Shown: in pieces, positions 9,517 through 20,131 of the stretch | Position numbering within the stretch: the first letter of the stretch is position 1 | Layout: every line of letters begins with the position of its first letter | Assembly: GCA_018873225.1 (NCBI GenBank) | Contig: JAEILZ010000001.1 | Location: 4,526,001-4,590,000, forward strand | DNA from: [Phialemoniopsis] sp. UDSM-2020 | Taxonomy: Eukaryota; Ascomycota; Sordariomycetes; Thyridiales; Thyridiaceae | Reading direction: 5' to 3' | DNA: 64,000 nt | The notes under the pieces: model-generated | Databases searched by the model: none | What the model was told of the DNA's origin: nothing | The model's input: the letters and a program-made list of their open reading frames with translations, nothing else | Translations under genes and position numbers: made by a program

Positions 9517-10095
9517 ATGTGAGTTTCATGGAACGACGAACTCCAGAACGTTAAGCTGACTTCAGTACAGGACCGTCTTTGCTCTCATCATCATCAACAA
9601 GGCCGGCGGCCTCATATACAACCGCTCATTTCATGAGGGCGGCCTCAACAAGCTCAGCACCAATGACTATCTCATCATAGCGGGCACCTTTCACGGGTAA
9701 CGTCCCACCCACATATGCCTCCACAGATGTAAAGACTGACACACCGCCATAGCGTCCACGCCATCACAGCAAGGCTCAACCCCCTCAAGGACCAGCTCCT
9801 CCCCGCGCCCGCGGCGCCGGGCCAGCCGCCCAACCGGCCGGAGCCGGCCTCGGGGCTCGAGGTCATGGAGACCGAGAACTTCCGCCTGCAGTGCTTCAAC
9901 ACGCTGACGGGCACCAAGTTCCTGCTCTTCACCGACACGGCGCAGGCCAACGTCGACGTGACCATCCGCCGCGTCTACGAGCTCTTCACCGACTACGTCA
10001 TGAAGAACCCGTTTTACCAATCCGAGATGCCCATCCGCTGTGACATGTTTGACCGCAAGCTCGGCTCGTACATCCGCGAGATCAACAATCGCTAG
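9517..10095 (+). CDS. TRS23: TRAPP complex subunit Trs23/TRAPPC4 (sybindin family)
   Basis: Three exons: 9517-9518, 9571-9696 and 9753-10095. The first coding exon supplies only AT of the start codon. A 52-nt intron (GTGAGT...TACAG) then delivers the G, giving MTVFALIIINKAGGLIYNRS, the conserved TRAPPC4 opening. The second intron (9697-9752) joins a Gly codon in GTFHGVHAITARL. The 156-aa product has the sybindin longin-like fold signature, including LSTNDYLIIAGTFHG, METENFRLQCFNTLTGTKF and the C-terminal RRVYELFTDYVMKNPFY. Trs23 is a core subunit of TRAPP, which activates the Rab GTPase Ypt1 in ER-Golgi and autophagic transport. The second-exon frame has no in-frame ATG near its start, which supports the split-codon model. 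It is convergent with RPN10. Confidence 0.88.
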
Positions 10096-10481
10096 CATCG
10101 ATCCGACGGCGGCGGGCCGTTCTGGCGGCCCTTGCTTGCGTCCGGGGAGCAGGAGGAGGAGGATGGGGATGGTGCGGCACCGCTGGAACCATGGTCTGTT
10201 GAGTGCTCTGAGCAGTCGTATGCTTACTTGGAGGTCTGAGTGGGACCGGGAAACAGTGATGACGGAGTTTTTGGAGTTCAAATTTCATGAATTACGTGCT
10301 CAATGATTGGCAGGGCTCTGTAGCTACAGTCTCGGGGCTATAAAATTTGGGCAATGGATGTCTTATTCCCTTCTAACTCCTGCTGCCAAGTATCCGTGTC
10401 TATTAGTCTTACAAATGCTAATGAAGCGGCTCTCGAGCCATCTTGGCAACGAGCCTCGCAAGCGATGAGCACCAAAACCTA
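10096..10481. other. Convergent 3' spacer TRS23/RPN10
   Basis: A 386-bp spacer between two converging genes. It holds only the 3' untranslated ends as far as can be seen. Confidence 0.5.
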
Positions 10482-11447
10482 CTACGACGTATCCATTCTG
10501 TCAGCATCGTCAGATTTGCCGCCCTTGTCCTTGGAGCCGCTGCCGCTGGGCTGGCCATCCTTATCTAGCAGCGCAGTCGACTCGTCGTCCTCCTTGACAG
10601 AGTCGAGGTTCGACTTGCCAGCGGCTTCAGCATCCTCCTTGGCCCTCTTCTCTTGCCTCGCCTTCTCCTCCTCCATGGACATTCTAAGCGCCAGCGCCAG
10701 CTCCGGGTCGATCGAGGGGTCAAATTCGAGATCACCAAAGTCACCGCCGCCACCGCCTCCCATGCCGCCGCCCATGCCACCGCCCGCCGCGGCAGCCTCG
10801 CCCATCAGGATCGGCGTGGAGATCAGCTGGTCGCTGAGGAGCTTGCCGCTGGGCGGGATAATAACGAGGTTGCTGCCCTCGCCGCCCTTGACCTTTTCGT
10901 TGAACGCGCGGAGCTTGCTCTCGGTCTCGTCGTCGAGGTCGCCAAAGAGGACAAAGTCGACTGATACGTTGTTCTTCTTGAGCTTGCCGGCGAGAGAGAC
11001 GAGCGACTTCTCGTCCTCGGTGACGGGCGAGCATACGAATACGATTATCCGGGTGCGCTGCGTCTTGTTCTGTCGGTGCTTGAGGGCGAGCTATGGAAGG
11101 AAAGGTTGGTTAGTCAATGAATAGATGACGGAGTGAAAGGGGGAGTGTAGGCCTACATTGGCAACTTGAATACTAGTAGCAAGATGCGACGAGCCCCGAA
11201 TCATCTTCCTCGTCCGGTGCAGGCCCTCGAGGATCTTGCCTTGGTCTGTCGTCAGGGTCACGAGCACCTCGGGGCCCTTGCCACCCATGCTCATCAGGCC
11301 GACTGCTGACTCCGGGTTGCCGTTGATGATGCTCTGGAAGATGATGCCGACGGCATCGGCCTGGGCGTCGAAGCGGTTGGGGGTGTAATCGCCGTTCCGA
11401 CTGCTCTCGCTGTTGTCGACGACAACCATCACCGCTTCGAGAGGCAT
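10482..11447 (-). CDS. RPN10: 26S proteasome regulatory subunit Rpn10
   Basis: Two exons: 11157-11447 and 10482-11090. The intron is 66 nt (11091-11156), GTAGGC...CATAG, and carries an in-frame stop. The 299-aa protein begins MPLEAVMVVVDNSESSRNGD, the vWA-domain opening with the DxS metal-site motif. The vWA domain covers about residues 1-190. A Gly/Met-rich linker follows, then one ubiquitin-interacting motif (about 226-242, core LALALRMSMEEE) and a charged tail. Rpn10 is a polyubiquitin receptor at the base-lid junction of the 26S proteasome. One UIM, as in fungal rather than mammalian homologues, fits. It is divergent from the borealin gene. A second proteasome gene (PRE7) lies 36 kb away in this window. 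Confidence 0.95.
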
Positions 11448-12095
11448 CTTGGCAGTTGCTTTCGGCAGGACCTCAGAGGGTGTTTAGGGAAGAGAGAAAG
11501 CGCAGTGAGAGTTGCCAAGTCTAGGGGCGCTAGGGAACACTGACGAATTCGGATTCGTTCGTGCAGTGAATTGATGATTCGAAGGGGGATGATGTCGAGA
11601 CGTGGTCGGCTTGGTCGATTGTGTGGATTGATTAGAAAGGTTGCAGAAGCTCTCCAGGTTGGCTGTCGTAAGGCGGATCAGCCTGGAGGCCAGGAGGAGC
11701 TAACTTGAGGTGAGGTGCTGCTACGAAGTACAAGTAGCGATACTTTAGCGTGCCCAGTGGATTTGCGCAAGGGTAGAGTAGCGCTACCTGAACAAAACTC
11801 AAGCTCTGTGTCGCAGCACAGACCACCTCGAAAGAGCAAGCCACACCCTGGTCGTCCAGCATTGTTTACCTTCTCCAATCCTGACCATTCAGAGGCCAAA
11901 CAACACACGACGCACCCATTTCGATGACATCCTCTGCATTTCATCACGTCCGCGCATTTGAACTTTTGCATAGAATCATAGACTGCAGCCACGTTTGCGT
12001 CAAACTACGAATTGCTCTTTCTATAATAGTTGATCGACGATATTCCGGCTTATAATAGCGCGAACCTCGAACCGACCCAGCCAAACATCGCCACA
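11448..12095. promoter_or_regulatory. Divergent promoter region RPN10/borealin
   Basis: A 648-bp spacer between divergent genes. Short open frames here lack domains. An in-frame open extension upstream of the borealin ATG begins near 12030, but the residues it encodes look like leader sequence. Confidence 0.4.
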
Positions 12096-13341
12096 ATGCC
12101 AGCTCCGCGCGGAAGAAAGAGAAAGTCGGATCAGTCCACGACGGAAGAGAACGCGCCCAACATGGCCGGTCAAGCTGTTCCTACCAAAACTGGCAGCAGC
12201 CCTTCAGAGAGTCCCAGGAAGAAGAGGAAGGTCGGCATCACGCTCGGTCAGAAACAGGCTCTCATCGACAATCTGCAGCTCGAAAGTATGTATTGGATCG
12301 AATATGACACCTTCAAAATGCCGTGTTAACAACGTGTTTTAGTCACAGAACGTGCTCGCAAGCTGCGAGCGCAGTATAATCTCCAGGCCCAGGGCCTCAG
12401 GACACGCATCGAGATACGCGTCAATCGCATTCCCATGGCCCTGCGCAAGGCCAAGATGGGCGACTTGCTTGACAAATACACCAACGACCGGAACAACAAG
12501 CCGTCCGCCATCTCTTCAGTCGCGACTGCCGCCCTCATTGCCAAACCGCCACCCGTTCCTGAGAAGGATTATGCACCAGCGCGTAATGCAGCTGGTGCCA
12601 AGGCTGTTCCCGCTCCGACGCGAGGTCCGGGACGGCCACCAAAACGACGAAGGTAAGTCTGATCGTCTTATTTGACAAGTACCCCGTTTCTGACGTGTTT
12701 TCAGCGATGAACTTGCCGGCGGCGACAAGGAAAACCAGGATGCCAACATGGCCAAGCCCCAAAAGAGAGCACGCGGTCACCCAGGACCTGAGAATGGTCC
12801 CAACCCAGCACAGGTCTTGTCACCTACATCTTCAAACTCGCGCATGCGTGAACGGCCTGCATCTCCCATCAAGTCTCAGATTGCTCGGCCCGTGTCCCCA
12901 GTCAAGCAAGCTGCTGCCACCAGCCTCCTGAGCAACATGGTCGAGAAGGCACGCTCAACACGCGCGGCAGCTACCACGAGGAAGGCCACCACCTCTTCCA
13001 CAGCCAGCTCCTCCGCTACGTCTGGGACGGCCGCTACCCGGGCGAGACGTGGAGCTGCCGCGGCTGCGCCTGCCAAGACTACCACACGAGGAACGCGGAG
13101 AGTTAGTGCCGTCAGCGAGTCGAGTGATGGTAGCACGGCCACGGTCGTCCGGAAGCGGACAGCGGCCACCGCTGCCACCGCAGCATCTAGAAACGCCGCC
13201 GCAGCGACGAAGAAGACGACAGTCATGAGCACTATCAAAAAGGGAGTTACGAGCGCAACTACGAGGAAGGCCGCGGCGCCAAAGGCGGCAGCAGCACCGG
13301 CTACGACGAGGTCGGGCAGGGTACTGAGAAAGAGGGATTGA
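12096..13341 (+). CDS. Borealin/Nbl1-like chromosomal passenger complex subunit
   Basis: Three exons: 12096-12285, 12343-12652 and 12705-13341 (introns 57 and 52 nt); the product is 378 aa. After a basic, Ser/Pro-rich start comes the helical Nbl1/Borealin N-terminal domain (about residues 47-112). It runs across the first splice junction: KQALIDNLQLE joins ITERARKLRAQYN, followed by RIEIRVNRIPMALRKAKMGD. In the chromosomal passenger complex, this helix bundles with INCENP and survivin to place Aurora B at centromeres and the spindle midzone. The rest is a disordered, very Ala/Thr/Lys/Arg-rich tail, likely to contact nucleic acid or microtubules, and it includes SPVKQ/SPIKS sites that look like CDK targets. 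Yeast Nbl1 is only 73 aa, so the long basic tail is a filamentous-fungal feature. It is convergent with TMA22. Confidence 0.82.
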
Positions 13342-13619
13342 GCATTGGGCATTGCGAATGATTATTGTATAAACGGGCGGGCACAAAAGGCATAATGTGC
13401 ATACTGGACCATGGGTCAAAGGCGTTGAATAATACGAGTGCGTATTGGATTTGGTGTTTCATCGATTATGATTGTTCTTGGGTTTTGTTCCTAACCTCAT
13501 AAGCCGACTGGAGTAGAGTCGGATGGAATATACATGTCCAAATTTGGAAGTTTTCTCATTCTAGTTCGTGTGTGGTTGCTTTTTGACATTAGACGCTCGT
13601 CTCATCCCTTGTCTGCATC

Positions 13620-14439
13620 TCACGCCGGCGGCGCGCTGCTGGAGCTCTTCTTCTTCTTGTCCTCGACCAGCTCAATGTTGTCCTCGGGTATCTCCTTGTA
13701 CTTTTCAAGCAGCAGTTCCTCGATCTCCATGCTGACGTCGCCCTGGACGACGATCTCCTCGCCGCCGCTGGGCACCTTTGTCACGGAGGAGCCCGTGGCG
13801 AACTTCTTGCCAAATTCCTTGGCGACCTTTTTCAGGTCGAGACCGAAGGCCTCGAGGCCGGAGACCGAGGTGACGAATTTGCGCTTGTTGCGCTCGATGC
13901 GCTTCACGGTGACGGTGCTGTGGGCGCGCTGGTCTGCCTTCTTTGCCTCGGCGGCCTCGGCCTTGGCCGTCTTCTTCTGGGCGTCCTTTGCGGCGCGCTT
14001 CTGGGCTTCGACGGAGAGGGAGGCTGTTGCGGCTTCGAGGGCTTCTGTTTCGAGGGCGAAGAACACTAGTTAGCGGATGTTGGCTCGGAGAGTGAAAGAC
14101 GACAAGACTGACCAGCTGACCATATCCGGGAGTACATCTCTGGCTGGGCCTTCTCTAGCCATTCCTGGCATTTTCTGACGGTGCCGCCATACTCGCAGTA
14201 CTGGTTGGTTTGTTAGAACTTTGCGGGACTGATTGCATGGGCCGACGCTATGGTAGGTAATTTACCTCTGGGGGCAGGGAGCAGACTGTACAGGATCAAT
14301 TGTTAGTTAATGCACGGAGAAGACCAACAGCTGTATACCATGTGGGTGAAGGCAGAGAGGAACATAAAGACGTACCACCACAGTAGACAACGTGCCTGCT
14401 CTGAGGCTCAGCGTGCTCAGACTGCTCTACGTCAGCCAT
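13620..14439 (-). CDS. TMA22: Translation machinery-associated protein 22 (DENR-like, SUI1 domain)
   Basis: Four exons: 14376-14439, 14266-14285, 14113-14200 and 13620-14044. Exon 2 is only 20 nt. All junctions restore codons, and the result is a 198-aa protein. The N-terminus has a Cys cluster (VVYCGVCSLPPEYCEYGG then VRKC) like the zinc-binding part of DENR. An Ala/Lys-rich helix follows, then a SUI1 domain (about 100-175), including TVKRIERNKRKFVTSVSGLE and the VPSGGEEIVVQGDV strand. Tma22 pairs with Tma20 (MCT-1) to remove deacylated tRNA and recycle 40S subunits after termination. The length and motif order match fungal Tma22 closely. The last exon contains an internal ATG, but the SUI1 part alone would lose the Cys module. 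Confidence 0.92.
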
Positions 14440-16135
14440 AGGTAGGTGATATGAGCTTGGATCTGGGCCTTCAAGGTTCTTGTCCTAGTCGAATCTTTGA
14501 GTGAAAAGAGTAATCAAGGTACTTTGGTCAATCAATCCAAGAAAGGTGGTCGGGTCAATACACGCGCGCATGGGAAAACATGGAAATGCCCCTCCTTTTT
14601 GGTGATCGATAAGACTGCTGATAGCACTGCACTGGGGAATTGGGATGGCGGGGCAGCACTGAGGTCGATTCGGTCATAGTGCTGTCCTGGCAGTGCTAGA
14701 GTCTAGATTCAGTGGTGTGGCCAAGAGCTCCAAAGGCCAGTGTCGCACGGTGTTGCCGACTGTGTCGGTGCCATTAGGTAAGCTCAGTGCTGTCACCATT
14801 GTCTTGTCTTGTTAGCGGCGGTTGGCTTCTTCACACGGGACGAAGAAACCAACATCTCGGGCATTGGCTCAGTGTTTACAGATCTGCTGATCAGCGGGCC
14901 GCTACCCGGCAGACCCGTTTTGCTTAAACTTTCACTGTTCGGAAGTCAGTCATGCAACTTCATATCTCGAGTGTTACTCGGCATCTCGACTTGTTTGAAC
15001 TGTGTGGGATGATAAGCGACCATGGACCGTCTCGCCCAATGTCTTGCATCTTCCCAGCGTGATGGGACACAAGAGTCCTCGCTCCACTTGTTGCTTTTGC
15101 TCATCGCAATATTGGCCAGACCCTCTTTCTTCTTCTTTCGGTGCCATTGATCCAATCCAATGGGCTGCCGACCAACCGCCGAGCGTTGACGCCCAGTGGC
15201 ACGACGAGGTCGGTCGGCGGGCGCTTAAGCGCCCACCCGGGGATGCTGGCCCATGATTGGCCCAGGGGGGAATTGCATGCACTCGATAGACTCGAGAGAC
15301 ACACACATCCACGCATCTACACGCTCGATATTGGCATCCCCCCCGTCCTGCTCGATGAGTTGGCGCGCGCCATTCATTGGTATCGCATAGCCTTGCCCTC
15401 CCTCATGCTAAAATTAACATGCAGTCCTGCCGCTCTGATTGGCCCGGTGTTCCTGGACTGGCTGTTTCTGCCACCCTCCTCTACGCACATGCAGGTCGAC
15501 CTGGTGAGGACGACAGGTGCTGATTTCCCGAAATGGGCACACTTCCTGTCTGTCTGTCGTTCTGCGATACCTGGAAATGGCTGCCAAGTGGCGAGCAACG
15601 ACATGTTCCCCTCTCACTTGGCCCTGGCCAGCAACTAGTGATTTTCTCCACGTCGAGGCCATGCGACTCTGACTCTTGTGCAGCAAGTCTTTGCTCCGGT
15701 CACATCCCTACTGCCGCCCACTTCCATATCCATCTCAGGATGGGCAGACATGGGCTATCGCCAGTCTTTGCTAGCCGCTTGCATATTACTGTCGCCTCGC
15801 AGCGTTCCCTTCTTCGTCTAAAAAGTACAGCCTCTCCCGGAATGTCTTTATTAAAACTATATCCGTTCCCCGCTTGACATTGCCGGCCCTCCTTTCCCTT
15901 TTCCTAATTCTCTTCTCCACGCCTCCTGCGCCAGCACAAGAATAGACGGTTCGTTGATCGAACCATTCCTGTCGTTTTTTAAACACCTACTCCTTGTTTC
16001 CTTGACCTTGCTTTCGCCCGACGCAGGACGTCACCTAGTCAGTCTTACTCCGACAAGACCGACGTAATTTATTTCGGTGCTATTATGTGCTCATCTTGAA
16101 CTATTCGAAAAAGCCGGACTTACACGACATCCAAA
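14440..16135. promoter_or_regulatory. Long divergent promoter region TMA22/methyltransferase
   Basis: A 1.7-kb spacer between divergent genes. It contains CCAAT pentamers in direct orientation near 15150 (ATCCAATCCAATGGG). The 0.3 kb before the ATG at 16136 is pyrimidine-rich, typical of a long fungal leader. Open frames of up to 165 codons occur but contain no recognisable motif. Confidence 0.4.
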
Positions 16136-19123
16136 ATGGCTGATTTTCTCTTGTCAAACGCTATTTATCGCCCGCCCTCCCCACCGGCTGGCCGAGGGAA
16201 GGGACGGCTTCTTAATACCATAATCGAGGAGGATCACGAGGAGATGTCGAACGGCCGCGGCGCGAGTGCGAGGAGACCTCGCGGACAGTCCAATGTCAAG
16301 ATCGAGCAGTGGCTATCTCCCCTGAGCGATCACTTCCCGACACCGCGCGGCTTCCACTTCCTGGCAGCCCCGATCCTGCCCTCTTCGCCGTCGTCGGTAT
16401 CAGCCGACGAGAGCAACTCTCCCTCTTCTTCCTCCACCCCCTGGAAGCGAGCGAGCACCATGACTGACGTGACCGACTTCGACGACCTGTACGACGTATC
16501 CGACGAGGAGGACGACCGCCGGTCGATGTTGAGGAAATCGGGCATCAGCAGACAGCACAGCAGCAGGAGATCCGCCACGAAGCCGGCATTGAACGCCCTT
16601 CCCCCGCTGGTCATCCCTGCTGGGCGAGACAGCTCCAAGGACAGCTTGTCAGCGAAGTTCGACCACAAGAAGTCCATCACATCTCCCGTCCCTCCGACGC
16701 CACCTGCCAAAGTTGCCATGTCGCCGGCTATGCTCTCTTTCATGCATGCGCAGCAATCACTCGAGGTCCCGACGATCTCGGCGCCGCCATCCCTCGACGG
16801 TAGCCTGACCTCCGACCAGATGGCGCAGATGTCTGCTCCTCCCACTCCTGTGATCGGTGCTGATGATCAGGACACCGGAGACTGGTCTGGTGTGCAGCTA
16901 CAGCCCGGTGCCTTGGCAACACTCCACGCTCTCTCCGGGCCTGGCTCTGATATCGATCTGAACGAGTCGCGCGAAGAGCAGGTCATCGAGGTCCCTCAGG
17001 CAGAGATGACGCAAACACGACCCGTTGCCCCTCGCCTCATCACCAACCTCCGACAAGGCGCAGCTGTTCTCTCACCAGCACAGGCACGCTCCCTCGCTGG
17101 ACTGACCCAACTCGATATCCCCTCGCCTGGAGGCTTCTTCTCCGGTCTATCACCCCGGACCCGCAACACCTGGCACCTTCCTGGCCAGACTCCTGCTGAA
17201 GAGGTCGCTCCCCCCACCTCGACAACCGCTGAGCAGTTTTACAAGCTCCCGTGGACCACCGAGAATGCTCCCGCCCTTCCGCCCCCGCCCCCGAGGCCTC
17301 TTCATATGACCAATGGAAACTTCTCTGCCATGCCTGTTGAGCAGGTCATTGAGGTGGAGGAGACCGAGAAGGAGGATCCCCTGACAGCAGTTCGCATCCC
17401 TGCCAGCTCCGAGTATGTTGCCACCCCGAGGGCACCATCCACGCAGCCCAGCGGCTCGTCTGTTACCCTACACGATGCCCCCTCCTCCCCCGCCGAGGAG
17501 ATCACCGCGAACGAGATCGTGGTTGACTACGACCCCGAGTACGCTCGCAAGCAGCAAAGGGTGGCTCTCTCGCATTTCGACCGCACGGAGTTGTGGTTGA
17601 TGGCTCAGCGATCCTACCTCACGGGCTTCACCGAGCCTGAGCATGAGGACCGCTCTGTTGCCGAGACCCAGAAGGCCGTCCCCGAGGTGAAGGAGGAGTG
17701 CCCTGCTTCCCCGCCAAAGGCCGAGCCAGCCCAGACCGAGGCGGCCCGCAAGAAGACTGTGCGCTTCTCTGATGCCGCCATCGCAGCTTCCGTTCCCCGC
17801 TCCCTTCCTTCCAAGCTGCTCCGCCAAGAGTCAGCCTACTATCGAGCCTTTACCGACTTTACCGTCCGGGCCCAGGCCAGCGACGTCTTTGTCAACAGGC
17901 TTCCCCGCTTCGAGGCCCTTCAGGCTCAGCGCGTTTCTCTCCTCGAGAACCACCGCAACCAGCTGCTCGGCAAGTACCAGCTGACGGTCGTTCCCCAATC
18001 TGCCAAGAAGCGCATGAGCGCCAACGTTGTCCGCGGCGACGATGTCATTGTTGACGACCCGGCCAAGCTCCGCGCTGACAAGGAGGCTGATGCGCTTGCG
18101 CAGATGCACATGTCTACGTGGCACGTCGCCTCGATGAAGCTACTCAACGGTGGCCGTCTCATCTCGTCGCCTGTGCACAAGCGTCTCGCACGCATCTCTC
18201 GCATGGCTCCCGGCCCCAATGGCCTGACCCGCGACCGTGCTCGCATCCTTGACCTCGGCGGTCAGGCTGCTTGCGACTGGGCGTGGCACGTGGCTCTGCA
18301 ATACCCCAACACCAAGATCTACACCGTCACCACCAAGGCTATCCGCCAGCTGTCCAATGCCAACATCCGTGGTCCCCCCAACCATCGCCAGGTCGCCGTC
18401 CAGCGCCTGACCAAGCTGCCGTTCGCCGACAACCAGTTCGACCTCATCCGCGCGGCCGAGCTGCACTCCATCCTCAAGCTCGTCGGGGAGAACGGCGAGG
18501 ACGAGTGGGAGAGCTGCCTGCACGAGTGCATGCGCGTGCTCAAGCCCGGTGGCTACATCGAGTTCAACGTGCTCGATGCCGACATCATGAACGCCGGCCC
18601 GCTCGGTAATGCCAAGGGCGTCGAGTTCGGCTTCGCCCTCAAGACTCTGGGCTATGACCCGAGCCCGAGCAAGATGTTCCTGAACCGCCTGTCGCGTGCC
18701 GGCTTCGAGGACGCGCGCCGCGCCTGGACGTGCCTACCCGTGGGGCCCAAGCCGTCGTCGCTCAAGAAGATGCCCGTCGCGCGCGACTCGTGCGGCAACC
18801 CGATCCCCACGGTCGACCTCGAGGCCATTGTCTCCGGTTCCGCGGACAACATCGCCGCCGTGACGGGGCTCGCTGCCGGGTGGAGCTGGGAGCGCTGGAT
18901 GCTGCGCGCCGAGATGGAGAAGGTGGCCGGCGAGCTGCGTCTGTCTGATACCGTCACCGCCGGCGAGGCGATGCGCGAGGCGGGCAAGAGCGTCGAGGGC
19001 GTGCACGCCGTCGTCGAGGAGGGGCGGGCCGTGGGCGCCGGGTACCGCGTGCTCAGGGGCTACGCGCGCAAGCCGAGGGCTGATGTGGGGACGATTAGCA
19101 TCTGCTTTGACGGCGATGCGTAG
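16136..19123 (+). CDS. Large protein with C-terminal class I methyltransferase domain (UmtA-like)
   Basis: Single-exon gene, 995 aa. The first two thirds (about 1-560) is disordered and rich in Ser/Pro/Glu, with an acidic DVTDFDDLYDVSDEEDD patch. A conserved-looking helical part precedes a SAM-dependent methyltransferase fold (about 700-850). The fold has motif I ARILDLGGQAACDWAWHVAL, the acidic-strand region with IYTVTTKAIRQLSN, the motif IV-like FADNQFDLIRAAELHS and the post-I helix followed by MRVLKPGGYIEF. A C-terminal region unique to this group follows (WSWERWMLRAEM). The fold is that of type-11 methyltransferases common in fungi (the UmtA/LaeA-like superfamily), but the long disordered N-terminus differs from LaeA. 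The substrate is unknown; regulatory roles are possible but not shown. It has a long 5' region and no detectable introns. Confidence 0.82.
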   Translation: MADFLLSNAIYRPPSPPAGRGKGRLLNTIIEEDHEEMSNGRGASARRPRGQSNVKIEQWLSPLSDHFPTPRGFHFLAAPILPSSPSSVSADESNSPSSSSTPWKRASTMTDVTDFDDLYDVSDEEDDRRSMLRKSGISRQHSSRRSATKPALNALPPLVIPAGRDSSKDSLSAKFDHKKSITSPVPPTPPAKVAMSPAMLSFMHAQQSLEVPTISAPPSLDGSLTSDQMAQMSAPPTPVIGADDQDTGDWSGVQLQPGALATLHALSGPGSDIDLNESREEQVIEVPQAEMTQTRPVAPRLITNLRQGAAVLSPAQARSLAGLTQLDIPSPGGFFSGLSPRTRNTWHLPGQTPAEEVAPPTSTTAEQFYKLPWTTENAPALPPPPPRPLHMTNGNFSAMPVEQVIEVEETEKEDPLTAVRIPASSEYVATPRAPSTQPSGSSVTLHDAPSSPAEEITANEIVVDYDPEYARKQQRVALSHFDRTELWLMAQRSYLTGFTEPEHEDRSVAETQKAVPEVKEECPASPPKAEPAQTEAARKKTVRFSDAAIAASVPRSLPSKLLRQESAYYRAFTDFTVRAQASDVFVNRLPRFEALQAQRVSLLENHRNQLLGKYQLTVVPQSAKKRMSANVVRGDDVIVDDPAKLRADKEADALAQMHMSTWHVASMKLLNGGRLISSPVHKRLARISRMAPGPNGLTRDRARILDLGGQAACDWAWHVALQYPNTKIYTVTTKAIRQLSNANIRGPPNHRQVAVQRLTKLPFADNQFDLIRAAELHSILKLVGENGEDEWESCLHECMRVLKPGGYIEFNVLDADIMNAGPLGNAKGVEFGFALKTLGYDPSPSKMFLNRLSRAGFEDARRAWTCLPVGPKPSSLKKMPVARDSCGNPIPTVDLEAIVSGSADNIAAVTGLAAGWSWERWMLRAEMEKVAGELRLSDTVTAGEAMREAGKSVEGVHAVVEEGRAVGAGYRVLRGYARKPRADVGTISICFDGDA

Positions 19124-19723
19124 ATTCTGTGTGTGCTGTGTGTAGTTATGACATGGAAACGGAATACCCAATTGCTGCTATGCATTTTTTCTATGTTGTC
19201 TGAGCCTCGGTCGCTTTTCTCCTTTGTCGCATGTGTGAGAGGTTATGTATGGGAGTCGGGGGTTGACTTTGTATAATGGGCGGTGTTTTGGGAATTATGA
19301 TTCGGCTGGGATTATGTGTATAGAAGGGGTTGTCTGTCATGTATGTATGTGTCTGTCTCCCGGCACGGGGTGATGGTGTAGATGAGAGTAAGACAGGGGT
19401 GAATACACTGGTGTGAGTTCAAGTTACCTACTTTAGGTACCTTAAGCTTTTGGGTCTGATCCGTACTTTCCTCGACTTGAAGCAGTGTTTCTGGAAACTG
19501 CGCATCCAACAGGTCCTGCACACCTTCTGAGTTGGCTCATTGAAATCGAAATATGTCAAGTACGTCCCATCAACCGCGTATTTACTTCTGATACCGCAAA
19601 TAAACAGTCATCCATACCTGAGTTTGTGTCACGAACTAAGTATCTACCAAAGATCTGACACACGACGACCTACAAAGGACGATTGATATCAAGACAAAAA
19701 GATTAACAGCACTCTACCGCACG
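19124..19723. other. Intergenic, left edge of accessory stretch
   Basis: 600 bp with the 3' region of the methyltransferase gene and the upstream region of a small membrane-protein gene. Base composition becomes more A/T-rich from about 19.4 kb on. It contains a short TACCTACTTTAGGTACCTTAA stretch, partly self-complementary around 19425-19445. Confidence 0.4.
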
Positions 19724-20131
19724 ATGGATAATCCTGGAACATCTTGGAATGCAGGATTCTTCTACTGGCTGACGGGGCTCGCAACTCGTGGGTACGAACT
19801 GCAAACTCGCTGGGGCATCCCCGACATTATCGAACCTTTCAGTCCTGAGACGTTGCCGGGCTTGCAATATATGGAGGCATTCGCCTACTTCTTCGGGATA
19901 GCATTACACGTACTGGTCTTCACGCTTCTCAACGTCGTGTTCCCGGATCAGCGGCAGGAGGTGTGGAACAAGCGAAAGGGCCTCATTTCGATTTCTGCTT
20001 TGCTGTTGGCTGGACCACTGCGTGGTGAGTCTACGTGCTTTTATCCCCAAAACTGCGCAGACTAACCTTCAGAAAGTTTCTAACACTTGATGGCAGATAC
20101 GTCTCTTCCTTGCATGGGCGTACATATTTGA
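19724..20131 (+). CDS. Small hypothetical membrane protein
   Basis: Two exons are likely: 19724-20024 and 20097-20131 (GTGAGT donor, GGCAG acceptor after CTAAC), giving 111 aa. An alternative acceptor at 20072 also follows a CTAAC and would end the protein after about 103 aa; reading through stops at 20065. The N-terminus has two Trp residues in a repeated motif (W at 8 and 15, then LTG). One clear hydrophobic helix follows (about 68-90, AYFFGIALHVLVFTLL), and a weaker one lies near the end. I do not recognise the family. A truncated ORF 0.9 kb downstream has a collinear N-terminus. Third codon positions are less GC-rich than in the neighbouring housekeeping genes. Confidence 0.5.

Noticed and set aside
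16136..19123. LaeA itself as the identity of the large methyltransferase
   Set aside because: LaeA is much shorter (around 370-430 aa) and lacks the 560-residue disordered N-terminus and the C-terminal WSWERW region, so only superfamily membership is claimed.
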